In this document: positions 25,951-35,173 of the stretch, piece by piece | Numbering within the stretch: the stretch's first letter is position 1 | Layout of the letters: the number at the start of each line of letters is the position of its first letter | Assembly (NCBI GenBank): GCA_007751255.1 | Contig: CP036296.1 | Coordinates: 1,736,001 to 1,800,000 of the forward strand | Direction of reading: 5' to 3' | Source: Engelhardtia mirabilis | GTDB lineage: Bacteria; Planctomycetota; UBA1135; GCA-002686595 | Length of the DNA stretch: 64,000 bases | Notes under the pieces: model-generated | Database searches by the model: none | Told to the model about the DNA's origin: nothing | The model's input: only the letters and a program-made list of their open reading frames with translations | Position numbers and translations under genes: made by a program

Positions 25951-27500
25951 AACGTCCCTATGGTGATGTCTAGCCCGTTGGTTAGTGCGATGGCCGTCGC
26001 ATTGATCGAGACGCCTTGAGTGCAGAGGGTGACCCCGACGAGGCTGCAGTCTGATGGGACCAGAACGCTGAAGGGAATCCCGGCCGCCGACTGGACGAGT
26101 TGAAGGGGCCCTGCAGGATCACATAGCAGGGTACCGAGCGGCGGAGCGGGGATGTTGACGGGACCGACGCCGAGCGCGAGGACGTCAACTAGAGCGCCAG
26201 GCATGAACGTCGTGTGGTCGATGACCGGATCCCACATCGCTCCGATCACTGGTCCACTCGTTTGGCCGGGCGAGAGTGCCGCGGGGTTGGGCGGGACTCC
26301 CTGGCGTATGGTTTCGCTGGCAAGCAAGTGGGTCGCCGTAGTCGCGTAAGCTAGATCATCGATCAAGACGCCGTCGATGTTCGCGCCAGTGGCGAAGTGA
26401 ATGTCGACCGCAGTGAAAGGCACAATGCTGACGACGCCTAGAAAAGAAAACGTCCCCTGACCTTGCGGCGACGAGAACGCAACGTCGGGTAGAGCTGCGC
26501 CGAGAGACAACCCGAGCCCGGTCGATGCGAAGTCCGCCTCGACGTCGATAAAGATGGCGCTGACTGCTCTGACGGGTTCGCTGAAACTCACGCGAATTAC
26601 GCCCTCGCACGATGGCGTGCATGCGGGCGAAAGCATGTTCGGAGGGCTCGGCGGGTTGGGCACTTGGCCGGGCGCGGGGTTGCCGACGAATATCCCGTTC
26701 CCGGATGTGTCTGTAAGAATCGGGCAGGAGAGCTCGGCCAAGAACTCGTTACCGACGATCGGGACGGAAGTCGATCCTGCGACGTTGTCGAAGTCCAGAG
26801 TGACGACCGAAGACCCCGCGGTAGCGATCAGCCAACCAGACGGGTCGTTTTCATACACCGTGAGCTGCGCCGCCGCAGTTGTGACTACGCGTAGCTGGTC
26901 AAGCTCTTGCACTACCGACAGGGATAGCTCGAGGGTGTGCAGGTCTTCTGAGATCCAGACTGCATCCTCTTGTGCTGAGGTGTTCAACTCGAGTCCGCGC
27001 TGGGACGGAGCTATTGGATAGGCGACCTCAGCAAGTCCAAGCACTGAGTCAGTAGCGTCGAGTCTTGAGGTCGTGAGGATCAGACCAGCCACCTCGCCTT
27101 CGAAAGTAAGGTGGATCGACCCTGGCCAAGAGTCCAGGTCTACCGGGTCATAGTGGACGAGGTAGCTCGAAACAATCTCTCCAGCCCCAATTTTGCCGGG
27201 TATTAGGTCGGCATCTGTATCGAAGCAACCGGCCCCTGCGGCGTCGAGCAAGAGCGGTGCCTCTAGGAGTAGGTCCGTGCGTTCCTCGATCACCCGGACC
27301 GAGTACCCCTCATACTGGTCCTGTTCGATGGACGGAGGAGGCAGGCAAACCGGAGACACGGCACCGGCAACCGACAGCAGCCCGGAGACACACAACTCTG
27401 GATTCGAGGCGAGGGGCTCGAAGGGGATGCAGTCCTGCATCAGCGTCGGAGTCAAGCCCGTGCAGGCCGATGCCAAGGCGATGGTCGAGAAGATGTTCAT
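25947..27500 (-). CDS. Secreted protein with planctomycete-type C-terminal module
   Basis: This is a 517-residue protein with a short signal-like N-terminus (MNIFSTIALASACTG). Residues 60-260 form a beta-rich domain with a segment (VAGLILTTSRLDATDSVLGL) seen in secreted planctomycete proteins. Residues 310-400 (GVIRVSFSEPVRAVSAIFID and IDGVLIDDLAYAT) resemble the Ca-binding-type beta-sandwich of choice-of-anchor proteins. The last 80 residues, ending TQGVSINATAIALTNGLDIT, are the same type of module that closes the protein at 40144-41277 (VYAQGVILD and GLTNGMAI). It probably serves export or surface retention, but its function is not established. No enzyme motif. Confidence 0.75.
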   Translation of the reverse strand: MNIFSTIALASACTGLTPTLMQDCIPFEPLASNPELCVSGLLSVAGAVSPVCLPPPSIEQDQYEGYSVRVIEERTDLLLEAPLLLDAAGAGCFDTDADLIPGKIGAGEIVSSYLVHYDPVDLDSWPGSIHLTFEGEVAGLILTTSRLDATDSVLGLAEVAYPIAPSQRGLELNTSAQEDAVWISEDLHTLELSLSVVQELDQLRVVTTAAAQLTVYENDPSGWLIATAGSSVVTLDFDNVAGSTSVPIVGNEFLAELSCPILTDTSGNGIFVGNPAPGQVPNPPSPPNMLSPACTPSCEGVIRVSFSEPVRAVSAIFIDVEADFASTGLGLSLGAALPDVAFSSPQGQGTFSFLGVVSIVPFTAVDIHFATGANIDGVLIDDLAYATTATHLLASETIRQGVPPNPAALSPGQTSGPVIGAMWDPVIDHTTFMPGALVDVLALGVGPVNIPAPPLGTLLCDPAGPLQLVQSAAGIPFSVLVPSDCSLVGVTLCTQGVSINATAIALTNGLDITIGTF

Positions 27501-27570
27501 GGCAGTGCGAAGTCGATGTTGGCTCTCGTCGATTGGAACGAAAATCGCGGGCCTCGAGAATCAAGATTGC

Positions 27571-27813
27571 TCAGGTTTCCTGTGGTGTTGACGAAACTCC
27601 TTCTACCCTGTTGTAACTGCTCGATCCACTGCCGACGGTTCGTGAGGTGAGTCCTTCGTGCTCAAGCGCGCCGAGGATTGCTTCGCGCACGGCCCTCCGA
27701 CGAGCACGACCACGGGGAGAGCCTTGCAGGGCCGCCTCGATCGCGCAAGCCACTCGCGTTTGTAACTTGGCGCGGGTCGTGCATGCGCTCCAGCGGGGCA
27801 GTGCACGGTCCAT
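27571..27813 (-). pseudogene. C-terminal relic of an unrecognised conserved protein (copy 1)
   Basis: The last 55 or so codons, LQTRVACAIEAALQGSPRGR, AVREAILGALEHEGLTSRTV and GSGSSSYNRVEGVS, match the end of a frame at about 37825-38001 on the other strand (THTRVARAIEVALQGLSRGC and so on). Conservation of amino acids over diverged DNA implies a real former gene. The 5' part is not recognisable in either copy. IS21 copy C lies just beyond (27866). Confidence 0.5.
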
Positions 27814-28048
27814 TGCGGAGGCCGTCAGCCAGCCCCGACTGCGCCGCGGGCGGTGATCGTCGAGCTGTCAAGGTTCGGCTGGTCAGGTCCACCCTCAGTT
27901 CGGCCAAGCTGGTCCAGCTCAGTGCCCTCGGAAATCAGTCATTGAGTGCTCGGCAAGGGAGGTTCGGAGCGCCAGAAAGGGGCGCCCAGGAGGGGCTGGA
28001 AAAACAGATCCTCCAGTTCGGCCAAGCTGGTCCACCTCGATCGGGGCA

Positions 28049-28798
28049 TCAGACAGCCTCGCGCCCTTTGGTCGGCGGGTTGCGGTAGGAGCTCCCTTCC
28101 ATCACCAGGACGTGCGAGTGGTGGAGCAAGCGGTCCATCGCGGCGGAGGCCATCAGGTCGTCGCGGAAGAGCGGGTACCACTCCTCGATGGCGCGGTTCG
28201 ACGTGACCACGATCGAGCCCCGCTCGTAGCGAGCTCGGATCACCTCGTACAGGTCGATCGGCTCGTCACCTTCGAGCGGCCGCAGGCCGAGGTCATCGAG
28301 GATCAGCACGTCCGGCGTTGTGTAACGCAGGAGCCGCTTGTCCCAGCCTTGGTCGGCCCGTGACGACCGCAGCTGGGTGAGCATCCGGTGGGCGGTCGTG
28401 TACAGCGCTGAGTGGCCAGCGCGGCAAGCGCGTTCTCCCAGCGCCTGGGCGATGTGGCTCTTGCCGACGCCGGCAGGCCCGATCAGCAGCACGTTCTCCT
28501 GCTTCGCGACGAAGCCACAGGTCGCGAGGTCGATGATCTTGGTCTTGGGGATCTGCGGGTTGAAGGACCACTCGAAGTCGTCGAGCCGCTTGGTGGTTTC
28601 GAAGGTCGCGCGTCGCAAGCGCATCTCGAGCTGCTTCGAGTCGCGCCGCTCGACCTCGTCGCTGCAGAGGCGGAAGAGGAATTCGGAGTGGCTGAGATCC
28701 GCATCGACGGCTTCCTTCGTGCGCAGGTCGAGCGTCTGAAGCACGCCCGAGAGCCGGAGCTTCTTGAGTACGGGGACGAGGTCATCGGCGATCGCCAT
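28049..28798 (-). CDS. istB: IS21 helper ATPase IstB (copy C)
   Basis: This is a 249-residue AAA+ ATPase from ATG at 28798 (MAIADDLVPVLKKLRL). Walker A is LIGPAGVGKSHIAQALG and Walker B is VLILDDLGLRPL, with SNRAIEEWYPLF as the sensor segment. A longer frame upstream overlaps istA in another phase and is not used. It overlaps the istA 3' end by 17 bp. It belongs to a different IS21 subtype from copies A and B. Confidence 0.93.
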   Translation of the reverse strand: MAIADDLVPVLKKLRLSGVLQTLDLRTKEAVDADLSHSEFLFRLCSDEVERRDSKQLEMRLRRATFETTKRLDDFEWSFNPQIPKTKIIDLATCGFVAKQENVLLIGPAGVGKSHIAQALGERACRAGHSALYTTAHRMLTQLRSSRADQGWDKRLLRYTTPDVLILDDLGLRPLEGDEPIDLYEVIRARYERGSIVVTSNRAIEEWYPLFRDDLMASAAMDRLLHHSHVLVMEGSSYRNPPTKGREAV

Positions 28799-30377
28799 GG
28801 GTCTTCTCCTGGATTGCTGTGAGCGTTTCGCTCGGGTTGCGGGCGAACATCGATCCCTGAGACCACGCTCGCCCGGACTCCTCCGGCAGGGGCTCGAGGT
28901 CGAGCCCCTGCTTGAGGATGCTCTTGATGCTGCGGTACTCGAGGCAGCCGAAGTGCAGCGCGCGTCTGGCCGTCGCGCGTGCGCGCTCGCGCGGAAAGCC
29001 CTCGAGATGCGTGACGACCGCCTGCACCTTGCGCAGCTGGTAGAGCACATCGTCGGAGTCGAAGATCGCGGCAGCGAGCACTTCGACCTCCTCACCGATC
29101 ACCCGAGCACGCACGATCCAGTGCTCGCGGCTGCGGTGCCGGAGGTCACGGCGGTGCTCGGGGAGATGCGACTCGATCGTGCTGCGCTTGCCGCGCGGCA
29201 CACGCGAATGAGCGTGAAGACGGCAGTCCTCGGCGTAGATCACAATCGAGTGCGTCGTGCAGCGCAGCCAGAGGTCTTGGCCCAGCAAGGTCCACGGCGC
29301 GGAGTAGAAGGCGCCGTCGACCTGGACGTGGCTGTCACGATGCAGGCGTGCCTTCTTCCAGATCACGAGCTCCCACCGCGACTGCGGCAAGCTCAGCAGG
29401 GCAGCGCGCTCTTCCTCCTCGAAGTACTCGAGCGGTGCGCGGCCAGTCGTCCCGTGCCGGCGCCGCCCTGCGATCTCCAGCGTCCAGCGCCGCAGCGCCC
29501 GCCGGTCCTCGTGGATGTCGACGGACTCGTGCGTAGCGAAGAAGTTTCCCTTCGTGTAGCGCACTCCGCGCTCGACCTTGCCCTTCTTCTCCGGCGCGCG
29601 TGGCGGCGTCGGGTCGATCTGGAATCCGTAATAGCGTGCGAGTTCGACGTACGTGCGGTTCAAGACGGGTTCGCCGTCCACGCCGAACGAGGCCCGAATC
29701 ACTGCCGCCTTCAAGTTGTCGGGCACGATGACGCGCGGCACGCCGCCGAAGTACTCGAACGCCTCGACATGCAGCCTCACCCAGGTCTCGATCTTCTGGT
29801 CGAAGACGATCTGGGTGTGCATGTGGCGGCTGCAGCCGAGCGTCATCACGAAGAGCCAGCTCTTGCGCAAGACGCCGCGCTCGGGGTCGTAGCGCTTCCC
29901 GACGTAGCCGAAGTCGACCTGGGCCACCTCGCCCGCGGTCGTCTCGACGGAGATGGCTACGTCCGTCGGCTTGGGACCCTCCGCGTCGGCGAGTCGCAGC
30001 ACCAGACGCTTGATGGCCGAGAGGCTGCCGTCGAAGTCCGGCTCGTTCAGGCGTAGCCAGTCGTGGATCGCACTCGGCCCGGCCCCCTTCTTCCGCAGCC
30101 GCTCGATCGTCGCGACCCACCGCTCGACCGAGGAGCGCTGCTGCGGCGCCTGCCTCGACTGGACGTGCTCCTCGACTGCCGCTCGCAGCTGATCGAGGTC
30201 GGGCAGCTCGTTAGGCGCGCCCTCGAGCAGCCCCGCCGTAGCGAGCGCGCGCATGTAGGCACGGATCGTGTCCCGCCCAATGTGCAGCTGTCGCGCGATC
30301 CCTCGCGATCCCTGCCCCAGCCTGTGCAGGCGGAGCATCTCCTGAAGTCTGTGCATGTCGGTCCTCCTGGCGCCCAT
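28782..30377 (-). CDS. istA: IS21 transposase IstA (copy C)
   Basis: This is a 531-residue protein. The N-terminal helix-turn-helix is RLGQGSRGIARQLHIGRDTI. The DDE core has D in VAQVDFGYVGK, D in VIVPDNLKAAVI and E in KKGKVERGVRYTK. C-terminal Mu-C-like domain. No defects seen. The start at MGARRTDMHRLQEML follows a purine-rich stretch. Confidence 0.93.
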   Translation of the reverse strand: MGARRTDMHRLQEMLRLHRLGQGSRGIARQLHIGRDTIRAYMRALATAGLLEGAPNELPDLDQLRAAVEEHVQSRQAPQQRSSVERWVATIERLRKKGAGPSAIHDWLRLNEPDFDGSLSAIKRLVLRLADAEGPKPTDVAISVETTAGEVAQVDFGYVGKRYDPERGVLRKSWLFVMTLGCSRHMHTQIVFDQKIETWVRLHVEAFEYFGGVPRVIVPDNLKAAVIRASFGVDGEPVLNRTYVELARYYGFQIDPTPPRAPEKKGKVERGVRYTKGNFFATHESVDIHEDRRALRRWTLEIAGRRRHGTTGRAPLEYFEEEERAALLSLPQSRWELVIWKKARLHRDSHVQVDGAFYSAPWTLLGQDLWLRCTTHSIVIYAEDCRLHAHSRVPRGKRSTIESHLPEHRRDLRHRSREHWIVRARVIGEEVEVLAAAIFDSDDVLYQLRKVQAVVTHLEGFPRERARATARRALHFGCLEYRSIKSILKQGLDLEPLPEESGRAWSQGSMFARNPSETLTAIQEKTHGDRR

Positions 30378-30604
30378 CCATCCTCCTTGGCTCGTGGGAG
30401 CCGAAGAGGATGAGGGCGGTCAGTAGACCGGCGGGAGGACCTTCGGGACTGGCGGCGGTGGACCAGCTTGGCCGAGCTGAGGTGGACCAGCTTGGCCGAA
30501 CCAGGGTGGACCAGCCTGGCCGATCTCACCCGCCCATCACCCCGCCGCCGGGGTGGACCAGCTTGGCCGGGCTACAGGTGGACTTGATACCCCGAGCTGC
30601 AACA

Positions 30605-30775
30605 TCGAGCCGATGACGGGCGGCCTCGAGCGCGACCAGGCATCCATCCAGGTCGACCACGCCGCCCTTGTGCCTCGACCTGTCGCCGCAGCCACGCAGT
30701 CCCAGGCCGGCTTCGCGCTTCAGCTCGCCGACGCCGTGTTCCGCCCACGGTAAGCGTCCGGCAGCCCCTCGGAGC
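30605..30775. other. Target sequence right of IS21 copy C
   Basis: It begins with the duplicated tcgagc. A short open frame (to about 30753) is not convincing. Confidence 0.3.
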
Positions 30776-31545
30776 GATGCTTCATCCGCTCGTTGTTGGT
30801 GACCCGTTCAGGCTAGTGAAGCGCCCTGGCCCGCGATGAGGCGAGGGCAGCCTTAGCTGAGAGCGGTGAGCCGATTGCGGCGAGCGAGGTCTGGGCCGAC
30901 CTGGGGCTCTGAGTCCTGACCGTCGGGCCGTTCTTCTGGACACGCGCTCACCCCGCAAGCGCTTGCGGAAGCGGTGGCATGGCGCCGACCCCCCCGAGGG
31001 CGCATGCTCTGGGAGGTCCGGCGTGCCACTGGTCCTGCGCCGGCAACTGTTGCCGTCGGCTCGCAACCCAGGCCGGGCCGGGGACTTGCCGCTCGACTGA
31101 GAGTCGGCCGATCAGGCCCCCTCCCGCGAACCCTCGGCCCAGCCCCACGATGCCCCGACGCCCGGCCCCCGTCTGCCCGTCAACACCGCGTTCATTGGGC
31201 GGTTGAACCTCACCATCCGCCAGAGCTCAGCCTACCTGCGCCGCAAGGCCTCGGCCCACCCGCGCTCGATGCGGCGGCTGTCTGGGAGACTCGAGCTGCT
31301 ACGGGCCTGGTACAACTTCTGCCGACCGCACCGCGGGCTGAAGTTCGGGCGCGAGTGCCGGACTCCGGCGCAGCTGGCGGGGCTGGCGAGCCGTCGAATG
31401 CGCCTGCTCGAGATTCTCCGTTGGAAGGCGTGCCACGGCCGGTCGTCACCCGCTAGCCTCGACCTCTACAGGAAGGCTGATGGGATCCACGACTGGCAAC
31501 TGGCGGAGTGGCGACCAACAGTGACCGGGTGAAGCATCGGACGTT
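30776..31545 (+). mobile_element. IS1-like element relic, second subtype (contains tail T3)
   Basis: An inverted tail end (gatgcttcatccgctcg) lies at 30776-30812. 30868-31190 is leader sequence with the cgacgcccggcccccgtctg landmark. 31200-31400 encodes LNLTIRQSSAYLRRKASAHP and RAWYNFCRPHRGLKFGRECR, the C-terminal third of a transposase diverged from the 56622 copy. The tail T3 (tctacaggaaggctgatggg, gactggcaactggcgg, gtgaagcatcgg) ends 7 bp before the sigma factor start. Confidence 0.8.
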
Positions 31546-31551
31546 GGCACG

Positions 31552-32184
31552 ATGGAAGAACCGACCAGATTGATCAAGCGAGCCGCCGGCGGCGACCTCG
31601 AGGCCTACGACACCTTGTTTGCCATCCTACGACATGACATGGAAGCGATCGCCGGGTCCCTGATGCGTGGCGAGTCCCGTGAGATCACGCTCGAGGAAGG
31701 CGTGCTCCTGTCAGAGTGCTATCTGCGACTGCGCCACCTGTTCGAGCAACGCGGCGAATCCGAACGCCTGCCCAAGCCCGACGATTGGCAGAGCCGTGAG
31801 CACTTCCTGCGCTTCGCAGCGCGCGCGATGCGCTCGGTCCTGCTCGATAATGCACGCCGCCGCGGTGCACTGAAGCGGGGTCGGTATGCCTCCCCTGCTC
31901 GGATTGACGAGGCGGCGATATGCGTTCATGCATCTCCGGACGACGTCATCTTCGTTGACGAGGCGATCGAGAGACTCAGTGCTGTCGACGCGGACTACGG
32001 TGCGCTGCTCGAGTTGGTCCGTTTCGGCGGCCTCCGGCCACGCGAAGCCGGTGTCGCATTGGGCCTCTCACGAAAGCGCTTCGAGGCGGCTTGGGCCTAC
32101 ATTAGGGGCTGGTGGATGCGCGAGTGCGACCAGCGCGGTAAGCGGGCGCACAAGGGAACTCCCGAAGGGGAGTCGCCAGAGTGA
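31552..32184 (+). CDS. ECF-type RNA polymerase sigma factor (SigAF/TIGR02999-like), second copy
   Basis: This is a 210-residue protein. Region 2 is represented by LSECYLRLRHLF and by HFLRFAARAMRSVLLDNARR, the signature of the planctomycete ECF subgroup also seen at 4001-4609. Region 4 is more diverged (RFGGLRPREAGVALGLSRKR). It starts 7 bp after an IS1-like tail, so its promoter is either inside the tail or lost. Its stop is 4 bp from the stop of the convergent kinase gene, the same arrangement as the first pair. By family precedent its activity may depend on phosphorylation by the neighbouring kinase rather than on an anti-sigma factor. Confidence 0.85.
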   Translation: MEEPTRLIKRAAGGDLEAYDTLFAILRHDMEAIAGSLMRGESREITLEEGVLLSECYLRLRHLFEQRGESERLPKPDDWQSREHFLRFAARAMRSVLLDNARRRGALKRGRYASPARIDEAAICVHASPDDVIFVDEAIERLSAVDADYGALLELVRFGGLRPREAGVALGLSRKRFEAAWAYIRGWWMRECDQRGKRAHKGTPEGESPE

Positions 32185-32188
32185 CCGC

Positions 32189-34816
32189 TCATTCGAGCAG
32201 CTCGCGGTAGACGCGCGCGCGCTCACCGAAGCCCTGGTCGGGGCGCATCGCGTCCAACCCCTCGAACAGCTGAGCGGCGAGTGCGTAAGGCTCGACTAGC
32301 TTCGCGTGGCCAGGGGCGAAGCGCGCTTCGTAGATCGCTAGCGATGCGTCGAGCGCCGCGAGAGCCTCGTCGAGTTGAGCTAGACCAGCCAGGGCCACGA
32401 CGCGCCTGAGCAAGAGCTTGGCGGTCACCTCATGCCCCACCGGCAAGTTCAGGTGGGCCAGCTCCAGGCTCGCGTCGCACAGCGCCAGGGCCTCCTCGCA
32501 GCGGCCGAGCGTCGCTAGAAGCTGGACTCTTTCGGCCCTCAATTGCAGCGACGTTGGATGACCGGCGGTCGCGCGGGCCTCGTGCCCGAGCGACGCCCGG
32601 TCCATCGCCTCAAGCGCCCCCGCGAAGTCCGCTGTCGCCTGTCGCGCGCGGGCCAGGGACGAAAGGGCGATTGTGGTTCGATCGTCCTCGACTCCGAGCG
32701 TCTGACAAAGATCCTCGACGATCTCCTCGAGCAGCACCCGCGCGCCTTCGAGGTCGCCGAGCGCGCTCCGCGTGCGCGCCAGTCCGATCTCGGGTCCCCG
32801 CCCGGGGAAGTCCGACGCGAGGTGCCCCTCGGTGACCAACTCTACCGCGCGCTCGTAGGCCTCGAGCGCGCGGGGGTGGTCGAGCCGTCCCTCGTATACC
32901 GCCGCGAGTGAGACCCAGGCGTTCACCGTCTGCCGATTGGGATCGATGCCCGGGGCCTCCAGCTCGGCCAACAGTTCAAGCAGGGCGGGCTCGGCCTTGT
33001 CGGGTCGGCCCTCGTCAATCCACACCTGCGCTAGCCCATAGGTCCCGGCGCGCCGAGTGTCCGCCCCCAGGTTGCCGCCGAACGAACGCAGTCGTTCAAA
33101 GTAGGTTCGCGCACGCTCGAGCTCACCCGAGCGCCGGGCCACGTTGGCCAGCTCGAGCAGCACATTCCTGGTCTCTGCGGAGTTGGCTCCATAGACCGCC
33201 TCGATGAGGCCGAGTGCTTGCTCGGCCAGCTCACCGCGCTCGAAGTCGAGGCCGAAGCGTCGGCGCGCCTCGATCATTGAGACCGCGAGCTGAGCCGTTT
33301 CTGCGCGCCCGCTGCCGAGCTCGGCCTCGATAAGCGCTTGTACTGGATCAAGCACCCCGCGCGCGATCACGCTGCGCGCCAGCGCGACCGGATCGATCGC
33401 CCGCTCCACCGCCGCGAGCAACATCTCCCGGTCCGGCGAGGGAGGCAGACGCACCGCGAGCTGCTCGAGCAACTCGCCCTCGAGCGCAGGCGCGAGCGCT
33501 GCACCTTCCAGGTTGTCGAGCAACGAGGCCTGGAAGCTGACCGTCGCCTCGAGTCGCTTATTCGCCTCCCTTGATAGGGCACGCCCGTGTTCGGCGGAGG
33601 CTAGTACCCCGGCCAGGCCGAGGAGGAGGGCCGCCGCGGGAATCAGAGCCGCGCGATGGCGCCGCAGCCAGTAGCCGCTCTGCTTGACAATCCCCGGCGG
33701 TGCGGCGAGGACGAGTTCGCCGGCGAGATAGCGCTCTACGTCCTCGCGCAGCTCCTGGGCCGAAGGGTAGCGGTGGTCGTGATGGGTGGCGCTCGCTCGT
33801 CGCACAATGGCGTCGAGCGCCTTCGGCACCGGGTCGACGCCGCGGACGCGAGCCTCGCGGCGGGGGCTCGGAGCGTCGCGCATGAACAGGTCTTCCAGGG
33901 CCTCGAACTCAAGGCCCGACGGGACGTTGCCGAGATCGACGGCTGGCGAACCGACGAGCAGGCAATGCAGCAGCCGACCGAGAGCGAACACGTCGGAGCG
34001 CGCGTCGACCGCCGCCCCGCCCACGCCTGCCTGCTCTGGGCTCATCCAGAGCGGGGACCCGATTCGCCGACCGTCCTCGGTCCGACTCGCGCCCGGATCG
34101 TCGTCAGCGGCGAGAACCGACGCGATGCCGAAGTCAATCACCTTCGGACGTGGCTCGCCGTCCTCCTCCAGCACGAGCACGTTCGAGGGCTTGAGGTCGC
34201 GATGCAGAATACCCCGGTCGTGGGCGTGCTCTACCGCGCGGCAGACTCGCACGAACAAGGCCAACGTCGCGGCTGGTTGAAGCTCGGCCTGCCGGACGTA
34301 GGCTGTAATCTCCGGGCCATCGACGAGCTCCATAACCAGGTACGGCCGGCCTCCGTCTGAACGTCCCGCGTCCTTGATCGAGGCGATGCCCGAGTGCCCA
34401 AGCTGTGCGAGGACATCGCGCTCGCGCCGGAAGCGCCGGAGGACCGCCGCAGTATCGGTGCCGGCCTTGATCAGCTTGAGCGCAACGTCGGGCATGCCCT
34501 CGGCCGTGGTCTGGGCGCGCCAGACGCGTCCGAAGCCACCCTCGCCGAGCACCTGCACAAGCCGGTAGCCGCCGACCAGATCGCCCGCCTCGGGCTCGGG
34601 GGCGGGGCGCAGCTCCATCTGACGCTCGTACTGCTCGAGGAACGGCAGCAGCTCGCGCACCTCGGCCGCCAGTCCTGGAGAGGCCTCATCGAGGCTGGCC
34701 AGATAGGCCTGCTGCTTGGGCCCATCGAGCGCCGCGGCCTCGAGCAGCGACCGCCCTACGCGGTCGGTGGGGGGCCCCGAGGGCGGTTCGGGAGTGTGAT
34801 TCGGTTCGTCGAGCAT
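32189..34816 (-). CDS. Membrane Ser/Thr protein kinase with C-terminal TPR repeats
   Basis: This is an 875-residue protein. The kinase domain spans about 84-370: GEGGFGRV (91-98), VALK (K114), HRDLKPSN (205-212), DFG (228-230), WMSPEQ. All catalytic residues are present. A transmembrane helix (about 390-408, ALIPAAALLLGLAGVLAS) leads to about 460 helical residues made of tetratricopeptide repeats, for example LELANVARRSGELERARTYF and SLAAVYEGRLDHPRALEAYE. The TPR part is likely the extracytoplasmic sensing or docking module. Paired convergently with the sigma factor gene. Compare the WD40 version at 4619-7864. Confidence 0.92.
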   Translation of the reverse strand: MLDEPNHTPEPPSGPPTDRVGRSLLEAAALDGPKQQAYLASLDEASPGLAAEVRELLPFLEQYERQMELRPAPEPEAGDLVGGYRLVQVLGEGGFGRVWRAQTTAEGMPDVALKLIKAGTDTAAVLRRFRRERDVLAQLGHSGIASIKDAGRSDGGRPYLVMELVDGPEITAYVRQAELQPAATLALFVRVCRAVEHAHDRGILHRDLKPSNVLVLEEDGEPRPKVIDFGIASVLAADDDPGASRTEDGRRIGSPLWMSPEQAGVGGAAVDARSDVFALGRLLHCLLVGSPAVDLGNVPSGLEFEALEDLFMRDAPSPRREARVRGVDPVPKALDAIVRRASATHHDHRYPSAQELREDVERYLAGELVLAAPPGIVKQSGYWLRRHRAALIPAAALLLGLAGVLASAEHGRALSREANKRLEATVSFQASLLDNLEGAALAPALEGELLEQLAVRLPPSPDREMLLAAVERAIDPVALARSVIARGVLDPVQALIEAELGSGRAETAQLAVSMIEARRRFGLDFERGELAEQALGLIEAVYGANSAETRNVLLELANVARRSGELERARTYFERLRSFGGNLGADTRRAGTYGLAQVWIDEGRPDKAEPALLELLAELEAPGIDPNRQTVNAWVSLAAVYEGRLDHPRALEAYERAVELVTEGHLASDFPGRGPEIGLARTRSALGDLEGARVLLEEIVEDLCQTLGVEDDRTTIALSSLARARQATADFAGALEAMDRASLGHEARATAGHPTSLQLRAERVQLLATLGRCEEALALCDASLELAHLNLPVGHEVTAKLLLRRVVALAGLAQLDEALAALDASLAIYEARFAPGHAKLVEPYALAAQLFEGLDAMRPDQGFGERARVYRELLE

Positions 34817-35173
34817 CGCGAGCGGAGCGGGTCCCTGTGTCAGTCCTGAAAGTCGCCTCGGTCGGCCCGACGAGAAGATCGGGCTCTCAAGCAGTCGCCC
34901 AGCCGGACCGGTGAGGGAGGTCGAATCCCAACGGGTCGGCGCGATGGGGCGCTGAGCAACGCGAACGCGGCGCTTTGCCAGACAGTGAGAGCCGGAGCTC
35001 CCCTGAACGCGCGCCGATCCATCAGCAGACCTAGATCTCGGTCACCGCGCCACGGGTTTCTCGAAGTCCCGGTACACACTGGGACGCGACTCGCGTCCTT
35101 GACGGTGGAGCCCCGCTCGACGCCCGCGTTGCCTGCTGATGCGCGGCGTTCCGACCCACGACCCACGACCCTC
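34817..35173. other. Divergent promoter region
   Basis: Between the kinase start (leftward) and the PPC-repeat protein start (rightward). Open frames cross it but give Arg/Ser-rich, unlikely peptides. Nothing else seen. Confidence 0.4.

Larger units (their letters stand above)
27866..30604 (-). mobile_element. IS21-family element, copy C (type 2)
   Basis: 2739 bp. Ends tgtcaaggttcggctgg (left) and, inverted, tgttgcagctcgggg (right), both leading into ag(g)tccacc. The 6-bp target duplication tcgagc occurs at 27860-27865 and 30605-30610. The right end has four copies and the left two copies of ggaccagcttggccg-type binding sites. Sequence appears identical to copy D at 51743-54481. Confidence 0.95.

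Noticed and set aside
28764-30056. Long plus-strand open frame (430 codons), repeated at 52641-53933
   Set aside because: It is the exact antisense of istA and has high-GC shadow composition. The minus-strand transposase explains the sequence.
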